Shown here one piece after another: positions 50,273-60,174 of a DNA stretch of 64,000 nucleotides. The notes under the pieces are model-generated. The model searched no databases. It saw only the letters and a list, made by a program, of their open reading frames with translations, and had not been told where the DNA came from. Position 1 is the first letter of the stretch. Every line of letters starts with the position of its first letter. This DNA comes from JBCCXZ01 sp965228005 (GTDB taxonomy: Bacteria; Planctomycetota; Planctomycetia; Pirellulales; Lacipirellulaceae). The stretch covers positions 620,001 through 684,000 of the forward strand of contig CBDDGV010000003.1 of NCBI GenBank assembly GCA_965228005.1. The letters are read 5' to 3'. The translations under genes and the position numbers were made by a program.

Positions 50273-52576
50273 TTATTTGCGACGCTTCGGCTTGCCGCCC
50301 CGGCCGTGCGGCTTCTTGTGCTTGCCTTTGCCCTTGGCTTTCCGCGCCCGCTTCGCCGAGCCGGCGGCCCCGCCCCCCTTGCCGAGCAGCCGGAAGTCGA
50401 GCTCCCGCCGGTCGACGTCCACGGTGGCCACCGCCACCCGCACACGGTCGCCCAGCCGGTAGGTGTTGCCGGAGCGGTGCCCGCTGATGACGTGCCCGAC
50501 GCGTTCGAAGCGGTAGTAGTCGTCCGACAAGGCGCTGATGTGCACAAAGCCCTCGGCCGGCAGCTCGGTGCCCATGATGAACAGGCCAAAACTCTCCACG
50601 CCGGTGACGATGCCGTCCATCTCCATGCCGATCTTGTCGGAGAGGAAGTTCAGCAGCTTCACCTTCTTCAGTTCGCGCTCCGCCTCGGTGGCCCGCTGCT
50701 CGCGTTCGCTGCAGTGGTCGCCCAGCTGCAGCAGCTCGTTTTCGTGCTGCTCGGGCGGCTTGCCGCGGTTGAGGGCGTCGATCAGCCGGTGCACGGTCAG
50801 GTCGGGGTACCGCCGGATCGGTGAGGTAAAGTGGCAGTAGCAGTCGCTCGCCAGCGCGAAGTGCCCCTGCTCGTCGGGGCCGTAGTTCGCCCGCTGCATC
50901 GAGCGCAACACGGCGAAGTTCACCGCGTGTTCCCGCGGGTCACCCTTCACGTCGGCCAGCAGCTTCTGCAGCGCGAACCGGCTCTCCAGGCTGTCGGCCT
51001 CGAGGTCGAGCTCGCGGACAAAGTCGTTCAGCGCTTTGAGCTTCCGCGGGTCGGGCGAGCCGTGGATCCGCCGCAGGAACAGCAGGCCCTTCTCGGCGAG
51101 CGTCTCGGCGACGGCCTCGTTCGCCGCGAGCATGAACTCCTCGATAATCTGGTGGCTCTCGGTGTTCTGCTCCAAGTGGGCGCCGGTGACGCGGCCGTCT
51201 TTGTCGAGGTCGATCGCCAGCTCCGGCATCGAGAGTTCCAGCGACCCCCGCTCCATCCGCCGCCGGCGGAGCGTCATGGCGAGCGCGAACATGTCCTGCA
51301 GCAGCCCGTCGACCTGCGGCGTGAGCGTCTCCGCGACGCCTTCTTTTTGGACGGGGTTGTTCTTTACTAACCCTTTCTCGTCGAGGAACTTGTCGACCTC
51401 CTCGTAGGCGAACCGCCGGCAGCTCTTGATCGCGCTCTTGAAAACGTCGGCCCCAACGCGCTGCCCCTCGGGCGTGAACTCGATCCGCGCCGTCATCGCG
51501 TACCGCACCCGGTTGGGCTGCAGGCTGGCGAGGTTGTTCGAGATCACCTCCGGCAGCATGGGGATCACCTCGTCCGGCAGGTAGACGCTGGTGGCCCGGT
51601 CTTTCGCCTCGCGGTCGAGCGCCGTCTTTGGACGCACGAAGTGCGACACGTCGGCGATGTGCACGCCGAGCAGCCAGTGGCCGTTGTCGAGCTTCACCAG
51701 CGAGATCGCGTCGTCGAAGTCGCGGGCCGTGATGGGGTCGATCGTGATGACCGTTTCGCCGGTGAGGTCCTTCCTACCGCGGGGGATCGACTCGTCGAAC
51801 TTCTCCGCCTGACCGCGGGAGTTCTCGATCACGTCTTCGGGGAACTCGCCCGGCAGGCCGTACTCGTGGACGATCGAGAGCGTGTCGACGCCGGGCTCGC
51901 CGCGGGCTCCGATCACCTCGGAGATCACCGCCTCGCCGTCGCGGCTGTGCGAGGGGAAGCGGACCATCTCGATGACGACCTTGTCGTCTGCCTGCACGCC
52001 CTTGGCGCCGGGGTCGCCCACGTACACGGCGTTGGCGAACACCTTGCCGTCGACCCGCACCAGGCCCATGCCGCCGGTCTCGAAATAGGTGCCCACGAAT
52101 CGGTTGGTCGCCCGCTCGACGACGTCGACGATCTGCCCTTCGAGCTTGCCCATGCGGCCCTTCTTGCCGGAGAGCCGGATCCGCACGATGTCGCCGCTGG
52201 CCGCGTCCCCGGCGCCATCGGCGGGGATGTACACGTCGGCGTCGCGTCCCACCGCGGCGGGCGTGCCCTCGGGCTTCACGAAGCCGTAGCCGGAGTCGTT
52301 CCGCCGGAACGTGCCGACGAGGTGCTTGGGCAGGTCGCGCTTCGCCGGTTGCTGGCCAACGGTGGCCGCCGGGTGCGACTGGTCGACCGGGCAGACCAAG
52401 TGGTTCGGCCCGTAGGCGAGCTTGCCCTCGCGCACGAGGCCTTTGACGGTTTTCTTGACGCGCGCGATGTCGTCGCCGGCGAGCAGGCCGAGCTTGTTGG
52501 CAATAATCCGCGGCTTGACCGGCCGGTACTTGGGGTCGTTCACATGACGGAGGATGGCGTCGACGAGGTCGGGCAT
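50273..52576 (-). CDS. rnr: Ribonuclease R
   Basis: A 767-residue 3'-5' exoribonuclease. N-terminal winged-helix-like and cold-shock domains (YGFVKPEGTPAAVGRDADVY) come first. The RNB catalytic domain is next: VITIDPITARDFDDAISLVK with its Asp residues, and YCHFTSPIRRYPDLTVHRLI. An S1 domain follows (GIVTGVESFGLFIMG as a near reading near residue 660). The tail is strongly basic (KAKGKGKHKKPHGRGGKPKR), as in E. coli RNase R. It degrades structured RNA. It follows the low-GC P-loop ATPase gene by 33 bases and may share its transcript with that gene and the YhaM-like gene. Confidence 0.93.
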   Translation of the reverse strand: MPDLVDAILRHVNDPKYRPVKPRIIANKLGLLAGDDIARVKKTVKGLVREGKLAYGPNHLVCPVDQSHPAATVGQQPAKRDLPKHLVGTFRRNDSGYGFVKPEGTPAAVGRDADVYIPADGAGDAASGDIVRIRLSGKKGRMGKLEGQIVDVVERATNRFVGTYFETGGMGLVRVDGKVFANAVYVGDPGAKGVQADDKVVIEMVRFPSHSRDGEAVISEVIGARGEPGVDTLSIVHEYGLPGEFPEDVIENSRGQAEKFDESIPRGRKDLTGETVITIDPITARDFDDAISLVKLDNGHWLLGVHIADVSHFVRPKTALDREAKDRATSVYLPDEVIPMLPEVISNNLASLQPNRVRYAMTARIEFTPEGQRVGADVFKSAIKSCRRFAYEEVDKFLDEKGLVKNNPVQKEGVAETLTPQVDGLLQDMFALAMTLRRRRMERGSLELSMPELAIDLDKDGRVTGAHLEQNTESHQIIEEFMLAANEAVAETLAEKGLLFLRRIHGSPDPRKLKALNDFVRELDLEADSLESRFALQKLLADVKGDPREHAVNFAVLRSMQRANYGPDEQGHFALASDCYCHFTSPIRRYPDLTVHRLIDALNRGKPPEQHENELLQLGDHCSEREQRATEAERELKKVKLLNFLSDKIGMEMDGIVTGVESFGLFIMGTELPAEGFVHISALSDDYYRFERVGHVISGHRSGNTYRLGDRVRVAVATVDVDRRELDFRLLGKGGGAAGSAKRARKAKGKGKHKKPHGRGGKPKRRK

Positions 52577-52609
52577 AAGGAAATCAAATTTTGCTTCTCT
52601 GGATAGACC

Positions 52610-54118
52610 TCAAGTGCCTTCAAGTTGAAGTCCTGCGTGATACATGGGATGAATAGCAAACCAGTTGCTGCTGCTGAGAAGCTCGAGATCCCTGTCCTCG
52701 ATCTTCCTCGGGTAGGCATCCCGGCCATCCTTGACGAGCAAGAATCCGCATTGGACGAGTCGCTGCGCGAGTGACAAAGGGTCCTCAAAACCTGCGCGCG
52801 CCCAATCAATGCTGGTGCCGCTCGAGTCATCTTCTATTTCGAAGAGGCGATACGCTACATCCCGAAGGTACTCTAGGTCGAATTCCTTCCTGCCTCCAAG
52901 AAACTCCTTTACTACGAGTCGAAGTCCAGGAAGGTTGTACATATTGTCACTTTGGAGGTCGTCCAATCTCGACTCGGAGAATCGTACGATCGCATGTGCA
53001 ACGTCTTCGTCAGTAACACGATTGTTGTTGTTCCGAATCGCTTCCTTGACGCAACCTCCGGCTAGCCTGATGGCCTCTCTCGGTGTGCCGTCCGTTTGAC
53101 CTAGGACCCGGTCGAAAGTTCCAGAAGGGAACAAGCCGTTCCAGACTTCGCTCTCGGATACCTTTAGCGCATGGCTAAGGCGTTTTTCGGTCATTTGCTT
53201 AATTAGAGCAGGTCGCCATTCCATTTCGCAAACGAGCTGACTGAACTTGTCACGCTCTTCCAGATCCACCTCACGGTAAATCCTCTTCCTAAGCGAAACG
53301 ACGAACTTGATGGTCTCCGACCAAGACAGTTTGCGTATTGAGTAGAACAGAGATCCAAGGAAAGCGTTCTGAAGCGATGTGCCTTTCCAGTGAAGGTCTA
53401 GGTCGTCAACCAGGATGAAGTACTTATGTTGAAGTGTCTTGGGAAGCTCTTTCGCAACATTGTTAATTAGCTGCAGGGTGCTCAGGTCGCTGCCCTTAGG
53501 GCTTTGGTTTTCGCGAGTCTTGAGCTTGAGTCCGGCACCAGTACCTGAAAATGAACCCTGTACTTCGATCTCTTCGACCAGGCCAAGCATCTTCTCGGTC
53601 ATGGTCCTCGTATTGCCTGTATCGTCGAGAGCAGCCTTCAATAGCCTCTTCTGTTCACGCTCATGTTTTGAGCCAAAGAGTCTGCGAAGAGCTTGTTCTA
53701 TGGTGTGTCTGTCGCGATGCTCTCGCTCTAGCAGAGCAACACAAAGCACATAGTCCCAGAGTGTCTTGAATAGGTGCTGGCTGTCACCTGGGCGATCGAG
53801 AAGCGGACTTTTGCGCTTGATATTCAGCAGCGCGCTGAAAGCCATATCATCTGGAGCGATCTCAATCAGACGGTTACTGTTCCCTGCCGATTCCTCATGT
53901 AGCCTTACCATTTGGAGCACAGCCGATTTGCCGACGCCTTTCGGTCCAATAAAAACTGAAGCAGGGTCTTCTCGCTTTAGTGCTCGATCCAGATAGTGCT
54001 TGTGGCCAACGTAGTACTGGGCGAGCATGCGATCATCTTCGGCAACGATTCGCTCTAGATCTCCTACTCCGTAATCCTCCTTGAATTCGAGTAAGTTCTT
54101 AGCCCTTTTCCTTGACAC
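52610..54118 (-). CDS. P-loop ATPase (Sll1717-like), low GC
   Basis: 502 residues from the GTG at 54118. Walker A IGPKGVGKS lies at about 57-65 and Walker B FILVDDLD at 234-241. The spacing and the long helical C terminus fit the AAA-type P-loop ATPases called Sll1717-like. A GGAGGG sits within the last codons of the upstream gene, 5 bases after whose TAA the GTG begins, so translation is likely coupled. Composition is near 48% GC, far below its neighbours, which suggests acquisition. The role is unknown. A frame open to 54178 would overlap the upstream gene. Confidence 0.7.
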   Translation of the reverse strand: MSRKRAKNLLEFKEDYGVGDLERIVAEDDRMLAQYYVGHKHYLDRALKREDPASVFIGPKGVGKSAVLQMVRLHEESAGNSNRLIEIAPDDMAFSALLNIKRKSPLLDRPGDSQHLFKTLWDYVLCVALLEREHRDRHTIEQALRRLFGSKHEREQKRLLKAALDDTGNTRTMTEKMLGLVEEIEVQGSFSGTGAGLKLKTRENQSPKGSDLSTLQLINNVAKELPKTLQHKYFILVDDLDLHWKGTSLQNAFLGSLFYSIRKLSWSETIKFVVSLRKRIYREVDLEERDKFSQLVCEMEWRPALIKQMTEKRLSHALKVSESEVWNGLFPSGTFDRVLGQTDGTPREAIRLAGGCVKEAIRNNNNRVTDEDVAHAIVRFSESRLDDLQSDNMYNLPGLRLVVKEFLGGRKEFDLEYLRDVAYRLFEIEDDSSGTSIDWARAGFEDPLSLAQRLVQCGFLLVKDGRDAYPRKIEDRDLELLSSSNWFAIHPMYHAGLQLEGT

Positions 54119-54123
54119 GGGAC

Positions 54124-55098
54124 TTATCCCTCCGGCTTGTACAGCTTCCGCCCGATCTGCGAGAAGTACTGCGTCCACGGGCTGTCGACGTTCGGGCAGT
54201 CTTTCATCAGCTGCGTGAAGCTCGCCATCTTCGCGTCGAGGTTGTCCAGCATGTGCAGGGCGAGCGCCTCGAGAGTCATCGGCAGCTTGGGGCTGCCGTA
54301 AGCGTACTCGCCGTGGTGCGAGACGATCATGTGCTTGATCTCGGTGAGCAGCCGCTGCGGGAACGGCTGGCCGTCGGTCCGCACCGTCTCGGCCACCTTC
54401 GTGTCGAGCAGCGTCATCGCCATCACCATGTGGCCCAACAGCTGGCCCTCGTCGGAGTAAGCGATGTCGCGGTCGTAGGTGAGCTCGTCCACCTTCGAAG
54501 CGTCGTGCAGCAGCACGCCGATCAGCAGCTTGTCCTGATCGAGCTGCGGGTACTTCGGAGCCACCACCAGCACCAGCTCCATGAGCGAGACCACGTGCTC
54601 CAGCAGGCCGCCCTGGTAGGCGTGGTGGTTCTTCATGCCAGCCGGCGCGCGGCAGAACTTGGCCATGAAGGCGTCGTCGCCCGTGAAGGCCTTCGCCAGC
54701 CGCGCGATCGGCTGCGACTGGATGCCGCCGAGGATCTCTTCCAGCCGCGCGCGCATCTTCGCCACATCTTCGGTCTGCAGCGTGACGAAGTCTGACTCGT
54801 CGACCTCGTCCGGCCGCGCCCGGCGGATGCGGTTAGCGATCAGCTGGATGTTGCCCTGGAACAGCTGCGTCGCCCCGTCGACGTGCACGTAGTCGCCGTT
54901 CTCGAACGCCTTGTAGTCGTCCTCGCTGGCGTTCCACATGCGGGTCTGGATCGAGCCGCTGCGGTCGGTCAGGTCCACCTGCAGGTAGAGGTTGCCGTTG
55001 CGGTTGGGCCGCAGCTGCTTCTCGGAGGCGATGAAGACCTGGTCGATCGGCTCGTTCTGGCCGAGCTGGCTGACGAATTTGCGTTCGGTGGAGGGCAT
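54124..55098 (-). CDS. YhaM-like 3'-5' exoribonuclease (OB fold + HD domain)
   Basis: A 324-residue protein. An OB-fold domain (LYLQVDLTDRSGSIQTRMW, then DYVHVDGATQLFQGNIQL) occupies about residues 10-95. An HD phosphohydrolase domain follows (HHAYQGGLLEHVVSLMELV, GVLLHDASKVDELTYD, IKHMIVSHHGEYAYGSPKLP) with the expected metal ligands. This is the layout of B. subtilis YhaM. It is the first gene of the yhaM-like, ATPase, rnr cluster and is divergent from proS across a 229-base gap. Confidence 0.88.
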   Translation of the reverse strand: MPSTERKFVSQLGQNEPIDQVFIASEKQLRPNRNGNLYLQVDLTDRSGSIQTRMWNASEDDYKAFENGDYVHVDGATQLFQGNIQLIANRIRRARPDEVDESDFVTLQTEDVAKMRARLEEILGGIQSQPIARLAKAFTGDDAFMAKFCRAPAGMKNHHAYQGGLLEHVVSLMELVLVVAPKYPQLDQDKLLIGVLLHDASKVDELTYDRDIAYSDEGQLLGHMVMAMTLLDTKVAETVRTDGQPFPQRLLTEIKHMIVSHHGEYAYGSPKLPMTLEALALHMLDNLDAKMASFTQLMKDCPNVDSPWTQYFSQIGRKLYKPEG

Positions 55099-55327
55099 AG
55101 CAGCAGATCGGAATAGAAATGGAGAATAGCCGCGACGCTACGCGTCGCTGGCGGCAGTGGAAACCGAGCATCCTACCAAAACCGGCCCCCTTCCGCGGGG
55201 GCCCCATCTGCGGGAGCCGCCCGTCAGCAGCGATTCCGCGCAAGCGGCCCATTCTCTAGAATGCCGCGTTCACGCTTTCCCCCAAACCACCAGCAACCAA
55301 ACCACCAGCAAGCCGACGCAGCCCGCC

Positions 55328-56833
55328 ATGGCCAAGCCCCCCAAGAACGCGATCTCGCCGACCCGCGCCGAGAACTACCCCGAGTGGTACCAACAGGTAG
55401 TCAAGGCCGCCGACCTGGCGGAGACCTCCGATGTCCGCGGCTGCATGGTGATCAAGCCGTGGGGCTATGCCATCTGGGAGAACATCCAGCGGCGGCTGGA
55501 CGACATGTTCAAGGCCACCGGGCACGAGAACGCCTACTTCCCGCTGTTCATCCCGATGAGCTTCCTGGAGAAGGAGGCCGAGCACGTGGAGGGGTTCGCC
55601 AAGGAGTGCGCCGTGGTGACCCACCACCGCTTGGAGCCCGACCCCGAGGGCGGCCTGCGGCCGGCGGCCAGCGCCAAGCTCGAAGAGCCGCTGATCGTCC
55701 GCCCCACGAGTGAGACCATCATCGGCGCCACCTTCTCCCGCTGGGTAGAGTCGTACCGCGACCTGCCGATCCTCATCAACCAGTGGGCGAACGTCGTCCG
55801 CTGGGAGCTCCGCACCCGCATGTTCCTCCGCACGGCCGAGTTCCTCTGGCAGGAGGGCCACACGGTGCACGCCACCGCGGAGGAGGCGCAGGAAGAGACC
55901 CGGCAGATGCTCGAGGTGTACGCCGAGTTCGCCGAGGGCGACATGGCCATGCCGGTCATCAAGGGCGAGAAGACCAGCGGCGAGCGGTTCCCCGGCGCGG
56001 TCTCCACTTACAGCATCGAAGCGATGATGCAGGACCGCAAAGCGCTGCAGGCGGGCACGTCGCACTTCCTGGGGCAGAATTTTGCGAGGGCGCAGGAGAT
56101 CAAGTTCCAGGACGACCAAGGTGACGAGGTCTACGCCTGGACTACTTCGTGGGGCGTCTCCACGCGGTTGGTCGGCGGGCTGATTATGACGCACAGCGAC
56201 GACGACGGCCTCGTGCTTCCTCCCAAGCTGGCGCCGGCGCACGCCGTGCTGCTCCCGATCTACCGCAACGACGACGAACGCGGCCAGGTGATGCCGTACG
56301 TGGAAGAGCTGAAGGCCAAGCTGGAGTCCCAAACCTACAACAACTCCCCCGTGCGGGTGCGCGTCGACGACCGCGACATCCGCGGCGGCGAGAAGAAGTG
56401 GCAATGGGTCAAACGCGGCGTGCCGCTGCGGGTGGAGGTCGGCCCGCGGGACGTGGGCGAGGGCAAGGCGTTCGTCGCCCGCCGCGACGTCGGCGGGAAA
56501 GGGCAGGGCGTCGCCCGCGACGAGTTCGTGGCCAACGTCTCGTCGACGCTTGCGGAGATCCAGCAGGGCTTGTTCGACCGCGCCGCCCAGGCCCGCACCG
56601 ACGCGACGGTGACGATCGATTCGCTCGGCGAGTTTGAGGAGTTCTTCGCCGAGGGCTCCCCCGGCGGCCTGGCATACTGCCGCTTCGTCGACACGCCGGA
56701 GATCGAGGCGAAGCTGAAGCAGCTGAAGGTCACCGCCCGCTGCGTGCCGATCGACGCGGAAGACGACCCCGGCGAGTGCCTGTTCACTGGCCAGCCGAGC
56801 ACCCGCCGCGGGGTTTTTGCCCGGGCCTACTGA
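55328..56833 (+). CDS. proS: Prolyl-tRNA synthetase (archaeal/eukaryotic type)
   Basis: A 501-residue class II synthetase of the short form without the bacterial editing insertion. Motifs: ENYPEWYQQVVKAADLAE, RGCMVIKPWGYAIWENIQRR, then motif 2 in NQWANVVRWELRTRMFLRTA and FLWQEGHTVHATAEEAQEE. The C-terminal anticodon domain has VEVGPRDVGEGKAFVARR. It charges tRNA-Pro. The frame is open to 55157, but MAKPPKNAISPTRAENYPEW at 55328 is the family start. The tRNA-Pro gene at 1368 is far away and not linked. Confidence 0.94.
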   Translation: MAKPPKNAISPTRAENYPEWYQQVVKAADLAETSDVRGCMVIKPWGYAIWENIQRRLDDMFKATGHENAYFPLFIPMSFLEKEAEHVEGFAKECAVVTHHRLEPDPEGGLRPAASAKLEEPLIVRPTSETIIGATFSRWVESYRDLPILINQWANVVRWELRTRMFLRTAEFLWQEGHTVHATAEEAQEETRQMLEVYAEFAEGDMAMPVIKGEKTSGERFPGAVSTYSIEAMMQDRKALQAGTSHFLGQNFARAQEIKFQDDQGDEVYAWTTSWGVSTRLVGGLIMTHSDDDGLVLPPKLAPAHAVLLPIYRNDDERGQVMPYVEELKAKLESQTYNNSPVRVRVDDRDIRGGEKKWQWVKRGVPLRVEVGPRDVGEGKAFVARRDVGGKGQGVARDEFVANVSSTLAEIQQGLFDRAAQARTDATVTIDSLGEFEEFFAEGSPGGLAYCRFVDTPEIEAKLKQLKVTARCVPIDAEDDPGECLFTGQPSTRRGVFARAY

Positions 56834-56927
56834 TCCGTCGATCGAGGCTGGTTTGACCGTGCTCTCGCCCGGTACCTAGACTGGCCCTAGGAAGCTCCGC
56901 TGCCACCTACCAAGGTCACCGCCCGCC

Positions 56928-58088
56928 ATGAAAAGTGCTCTGCTCGTTCTGGTTCTCTCCGCCGCCGCCGGCGCCGCCGTCGGCGCTTCGATCGGCTTCT
57001 ACCAGACGCGGCTCACTGTCGCCGAAGCCCCCGCGGTCGCGGAGGCGGAACAGGAAGAGGGCGACAAGCTGCCGGTCGCCGTTGTCCCGGAGTTGGTCTA
57101 CAACTTCGGCGCGATGGAGCAGAACACGTCGCTCAAGCACGCCTTCGTGGTCCGCAACTCGGGCGAGGCGCCCCTGCAGGTGCGGGTCGCCAGCACCACG
57201 TGCAAGTGCACGGTCGGCAACCTCGCGGAGGGAGAGACAGAGAGCATCGAGCCGGGCGGGGAGACCGAGGTCGAGCTCGAGTGGACGGCCAAGACCGGCC
57301 CCGGGCCGTTCCGCCACGGCGCTACGCTGATGACCAACGACCCCTTCCGGTCGTCGGTCGAGCTGACCGTCGAGGGCCTCGTGGTTGAGTCGACCGCGCT
57401 GCGGCCGAACAACATGAATTTCGGCACGATCCGCACGGGCGAGGCCGCAGACGACAGCGTCTACCTGATGTCGTTCGTCGAGGAAGAGATCAAGATCCTC
57501 TCCCACGAGTTCGTTGGCGAAACCCTCGAGGGCAACGCCGAGGTTGTGTTCGAGGACTTCGACCCCGAAGAGCTTGGCGTCGAGGGCCTGCGGGCCGCGC
57601 TCAAGATCACCGCTACCGTGACCACCGGCGACTCGATCGGGCCGTTCTACGGCTCGCTCAACGTCGAGACCAGCCTCGCCCAGGCTGCGAACCTCAGCAT
57701 CCCGCTCTCCGGCCGCGTGGTGGGCGACGTCTCCGTGTTCGGCCGCGGCTGGAACGAACGGTTGGGGCTGCTGTCACTCGGCACGCTCCGCAGTGCCGAG
57801 GGCGGCGTCGCGAAGCTCCACTTGAACGTCCGCGGCGCAGACGCCGCGACGGCGGAGTTCACCGTCGAAAAGGTCGACCCGCAGGTGCTCCAGGTGGAGG
57901 TCGGGGCCGGCGAGGAGATCGTCGAGGGCCTCTTCAGAGTGCCGCTCACCGTGACCGTCCCGCCGGGGACCGCGCCCTTCACCAGAGCGGGCGGCCCCGC
58001 GAGCGACCTCGGCGAGATCGTGCTGGGGACCAACCTCCCCAATACTTCGGAAGTCCGCCTCAGCGTGCGGGTTGCGGTGCAGCCATAG
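56928..58088 (+). CDS. DUF1573 family exported protein
   Basis: A 386-residue protein with an N-terminal signal anchor (residues 1-25, LLVLVLSAAAGAAVGASIG). The DUF1573/HYDIN-like Ig domain lies at about 45-140: VYNFGAMEQNTSLKHAFVVR, then VASTTCKCTVGNLAEGETES with its paired cysteines, and GATLMTNDP. Two further beta-rich segments fill the rest. Function is unknown; such domains act as protein-binding modules at the cell surface. It starts 94 bases after proS and precedes the tetrahaem fusion gene on the same strand. Confidence 0.85.
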   Translation: MKSALLVLVLSAAAGAAVGASIGFYQTRLTVAEAPAVAEAEQEEGDKLPVAVVPELVYNFGAMEQNTSLKHAFVVRNSGEAPLQVRVASTTCKCTVGNLAEGETESIEPGGETEVELEWTAKTGPGPFRHGATLMTNDPFRSSVELTVEGLVVESTALRPNNMNFGTIRTGEAADDSVYLMSFVEEEIKILSHEFVGETLEGNAEVVFEDFDPEELGVEGLRAALKITATVTTGDSIGPFYGSLNVETSLAQAANLSIPLSGRVVGDVSVFGRGWNERLGLLSLGTLRSAEGGVAKLHLNVRGADAATAEFTVEKVDPQVLQVEVGAGEEIVEGLFRVPLTVTVPPGTAPFTRAGGPASDLGEIVLGTNLPNTSEVRLSVRVAVQP

Positions 58089-58233
58089 CGGGGTCGCGGC
58101 CGCAACTGTTCTGGCCGCCCCCAAGAAGAGCCGATACGATGCTCAAGTAACACTGTTTTCTCGCGGAGCGACGCTCCCTCTCTCGCCTCCTCGATTGGCG
58201 TCTAGATCGACCCCAGCCCGGGCCACCCATCCC

Positions 58234-59793
58234 ATGAAGCTCCGCGCAGCCCTGCCCCTGGCGGGCGTCCTTGTTGCCCTCTCGCTCTTCGCCTCGGTCG
58301 TCCGCAGCGGGCCCGGCGGCTTGCAGGTTGCCGACGAGGCCGCGATCGCCGACGCCCTCGAGAAGAACGGCCCGGTGTTCGAAGGTTGGAAGAAGCCCAA
58401 GCTGGCGCTGCTCTTCACCGGCCGGATGAACGGCTACCTCGAGCCCTGCGGCTGCGCGGGGCTGGACAACCAGAAGGGCGGGCTCAAGCGACGGCACACG
58501 CTGATCCGCGAGCTGCGCGACAAACGCAACTGGCCGCTCCTGGCGCTCGACGCGGGCGGCATGGTCCGCCGCATCGGCCCGCAGGCCGAGATGAAGTACC
58601 GCTACGGCCTCGACGCCCTGGTGGACATCGGCTACTCCGCCATCGGCGTGGGTGCGCAAGAGCTGCTGCTCAGCGCCGACGCGGTGCTCTACGCCATCGC
58701 TAACCTCGACCCCGAGACCAACCCGCTGATCACCGCGAACGTCGGGGTCTTTGGCTTCGACAACGGGTTTACACGACGGTTCCGCGTGCTCGAAGCGGGC
58801 GGCCTCCGCGTGGGCGTCACCTCGGTGCTGGGATCCGAGCACCAGGAAGACCTGGCGAATTCCGCCGAGATCGAGTGGACCGACCCCGCCGCCGGACTCC
58901 AGCAGGCCGCCTCGCAGCTCAAGCGGCAGCGGTGCGACTACCAGGTGCTGCTGGCCCACACGACGCGCGAAGAAGCGGTCGCCCTCGCGAAGCGGTTCCC
59001 GCAGTTCGATTTTGTCGTCACCACCGGCGGGGCCGAGGAGCCGGCCAACGCCGCCCGGCCGATCGAGGGCACGAAGTCGCAGCTCATCGAAACGGGCCAC
59101 AAGGGCATGTACGCCATCGTGCTCGGCCTCTACGGCAAGGGCCAGCCGTTCGAGTACCAACGCACGCCGCTCGACCACCGCTACAGCGACTCGCCCGAGA
59201 TGCACCAGATGCTGATCGAGTACCAGCGCGAGATCGAGACCCTCGGCCTCGCCGGGCTCGGCCTGCTCGGCGCCAGCGGCGAGGGCATGGCCCACCCCAA
59301 GGGCCAGTTCGCCGGCACGGCCGCCTGCGCCGATTGCCACACCGAAGCGATGGCCATCTTCGAGGGCACCCCCCACGCCCACGCCACCGAGACGCTCGTG
59401 GAGCTCGACCCGCCCCGGCACTTCGACCCCGAGTGCCTCAGCTGCCACGTGGTCGGCTGGGACCCGCAGGGCTACTTCCCCTACGCCTCGGGCTACCTCG
59501 GCCTGGAGTCGACCCCGCTGATGCTGCAGAACGGCTGCGAGAACTGCCACGGCCCCGGCGCCGCGCACGTCGCCGCCGAGAACGGAGAGGGCGACTACAC
59601 CGACGAGCAGGTCGAGGCCCTCCGCGCCGAGCTGCGGATGGAGCTCGTCGAGAACGAGGGCAACAACAAGGCCCGCGGCGAGGTGCTCGGCCCGTCGGTC
59701 AAGAACTGCCTCGAGTGCCACGACATCGACAACAGCCCGGACTTCGACTTCCAGGAGTACTGGCCGATGGTCGAGCACACGGGGAAGTACTGA
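58234..59793 (+). CDS. Phosphoesterase-like domain fused to a tetrahaem cytochrome
   Basis: A 519-residue exported protein with a signal peptide (residues 1-24). The part at about 45-330 resembles UshA-type calcineurin-like phosphoesterases (GRMNGYLEPCGCAGLDNQKG, then ALDAGGMVRRIG and YSAIGVGAQELLLSADAVLY). Its usual metal-binding residues are only partly visible. The C-terminal part carries four CxxCH haem sites, at Cys365 (CADCH), Cys401 (CLSCH), Cys435 (CENCH) and Cys492 (CLECH). The combination suggests an electron-transfer protein at the envelope. The frame is open to 58072; the ATG at 58234 gives the signal peptide. Confidence 0.8.
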   Translation: MKLRAALPLAGVLVALSLFASVVRSGPGGLQVADEAAIADALEKNGPVFEGWKKPKLALLFTGRMNGYLEPCGCAGLDNQKGGLKRRHTLIRELRDKRNWPLLALDAGGMVRRIGPQAEMKYRYGLDALVDIGYSAIGVGAQELLLSADAVLYAIANLDPETNPLITANVGVFGFDNGFTRRFRVLEAGGLRVGVTSVLGSEHQEDLANSAEIEWTDPAAGLQQAASQLKRQRCDYQVLLAHTTREEAVALAKRFPQFDFVVTTGGAEEPANAARPIEGTKSQLIETGHKGMYAIVLGLYGKGQPFEYQRTPLDHRYSDSPEMHQMLIEYQREIETLGLAGLGLLGASGEGMAHPKGQFAGTAACADCHTEAMAIFEGTPHAHATETLVELDPPRHFDPECLSCHVVGWDPQGYFPYASGYLGLESTPLMLQNGCENCHGPGAAHVAAENGEGDYTDEQVEALRAELRMELVENEGNNKARGEVLGPSVKNCLECHDIDNSPDFDFQEYWPMVEHTGKY

Positions 59794-60174
59794 ACCAACG
59801 ACCGCCCGCAGCAGGGCGAACCGGCGGCCATGTCATAGGGCGTGTCGAACAACCTTCTCTGCGGTTGTCGATCACTCTCATCTGTAGAGATCGCCAGGGA
59901 TGATCCGGGCTGTGCCTGGTGTGCGAATCCGCACACCTGCAGACGCCTCCTCTTCACTCTCGGGCTTTGCCGGTAGAGCCCCGCCGCTGCGCCGAAGGGG
60001 TGCCGTCAACTCCTCGTCTGACGGCTTCGGCGGCACAAGGTTTGCTCTGTTGTCAGAAGGGTGCGCGAGCTCCTCTTGCATCGAAACCGAGACGGCTCCT
60101 GTCGTGGGAGCCCGGTTGCCCTGATTCACTCTGGCCGAACAAGAGACCTAGAACCAAGAAAGGGGGAAAATGAA
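59794..60174. other. Intergenic region before hsp20, with one palindrome
   Basis: The 381 bases contain short open frames without support. An 18-bp palindrome, GTGTGCGAATCCGCACAC at 59919-59936, has 7-bp arms and a 4-base centre, the size of a repressor-binding site. No CIRCE element or ROSE-type thermometer was recognised upstream of the heat-shock gene. Confidence 0.45.

Noticed and set aside
59900..60124. A short + strand frame before hsp20
   Set aside because: Ser/Arg/Pro-rich sequence without homologous features; it spans the palindrome at 59919 and lacks a ribosome-binding site.
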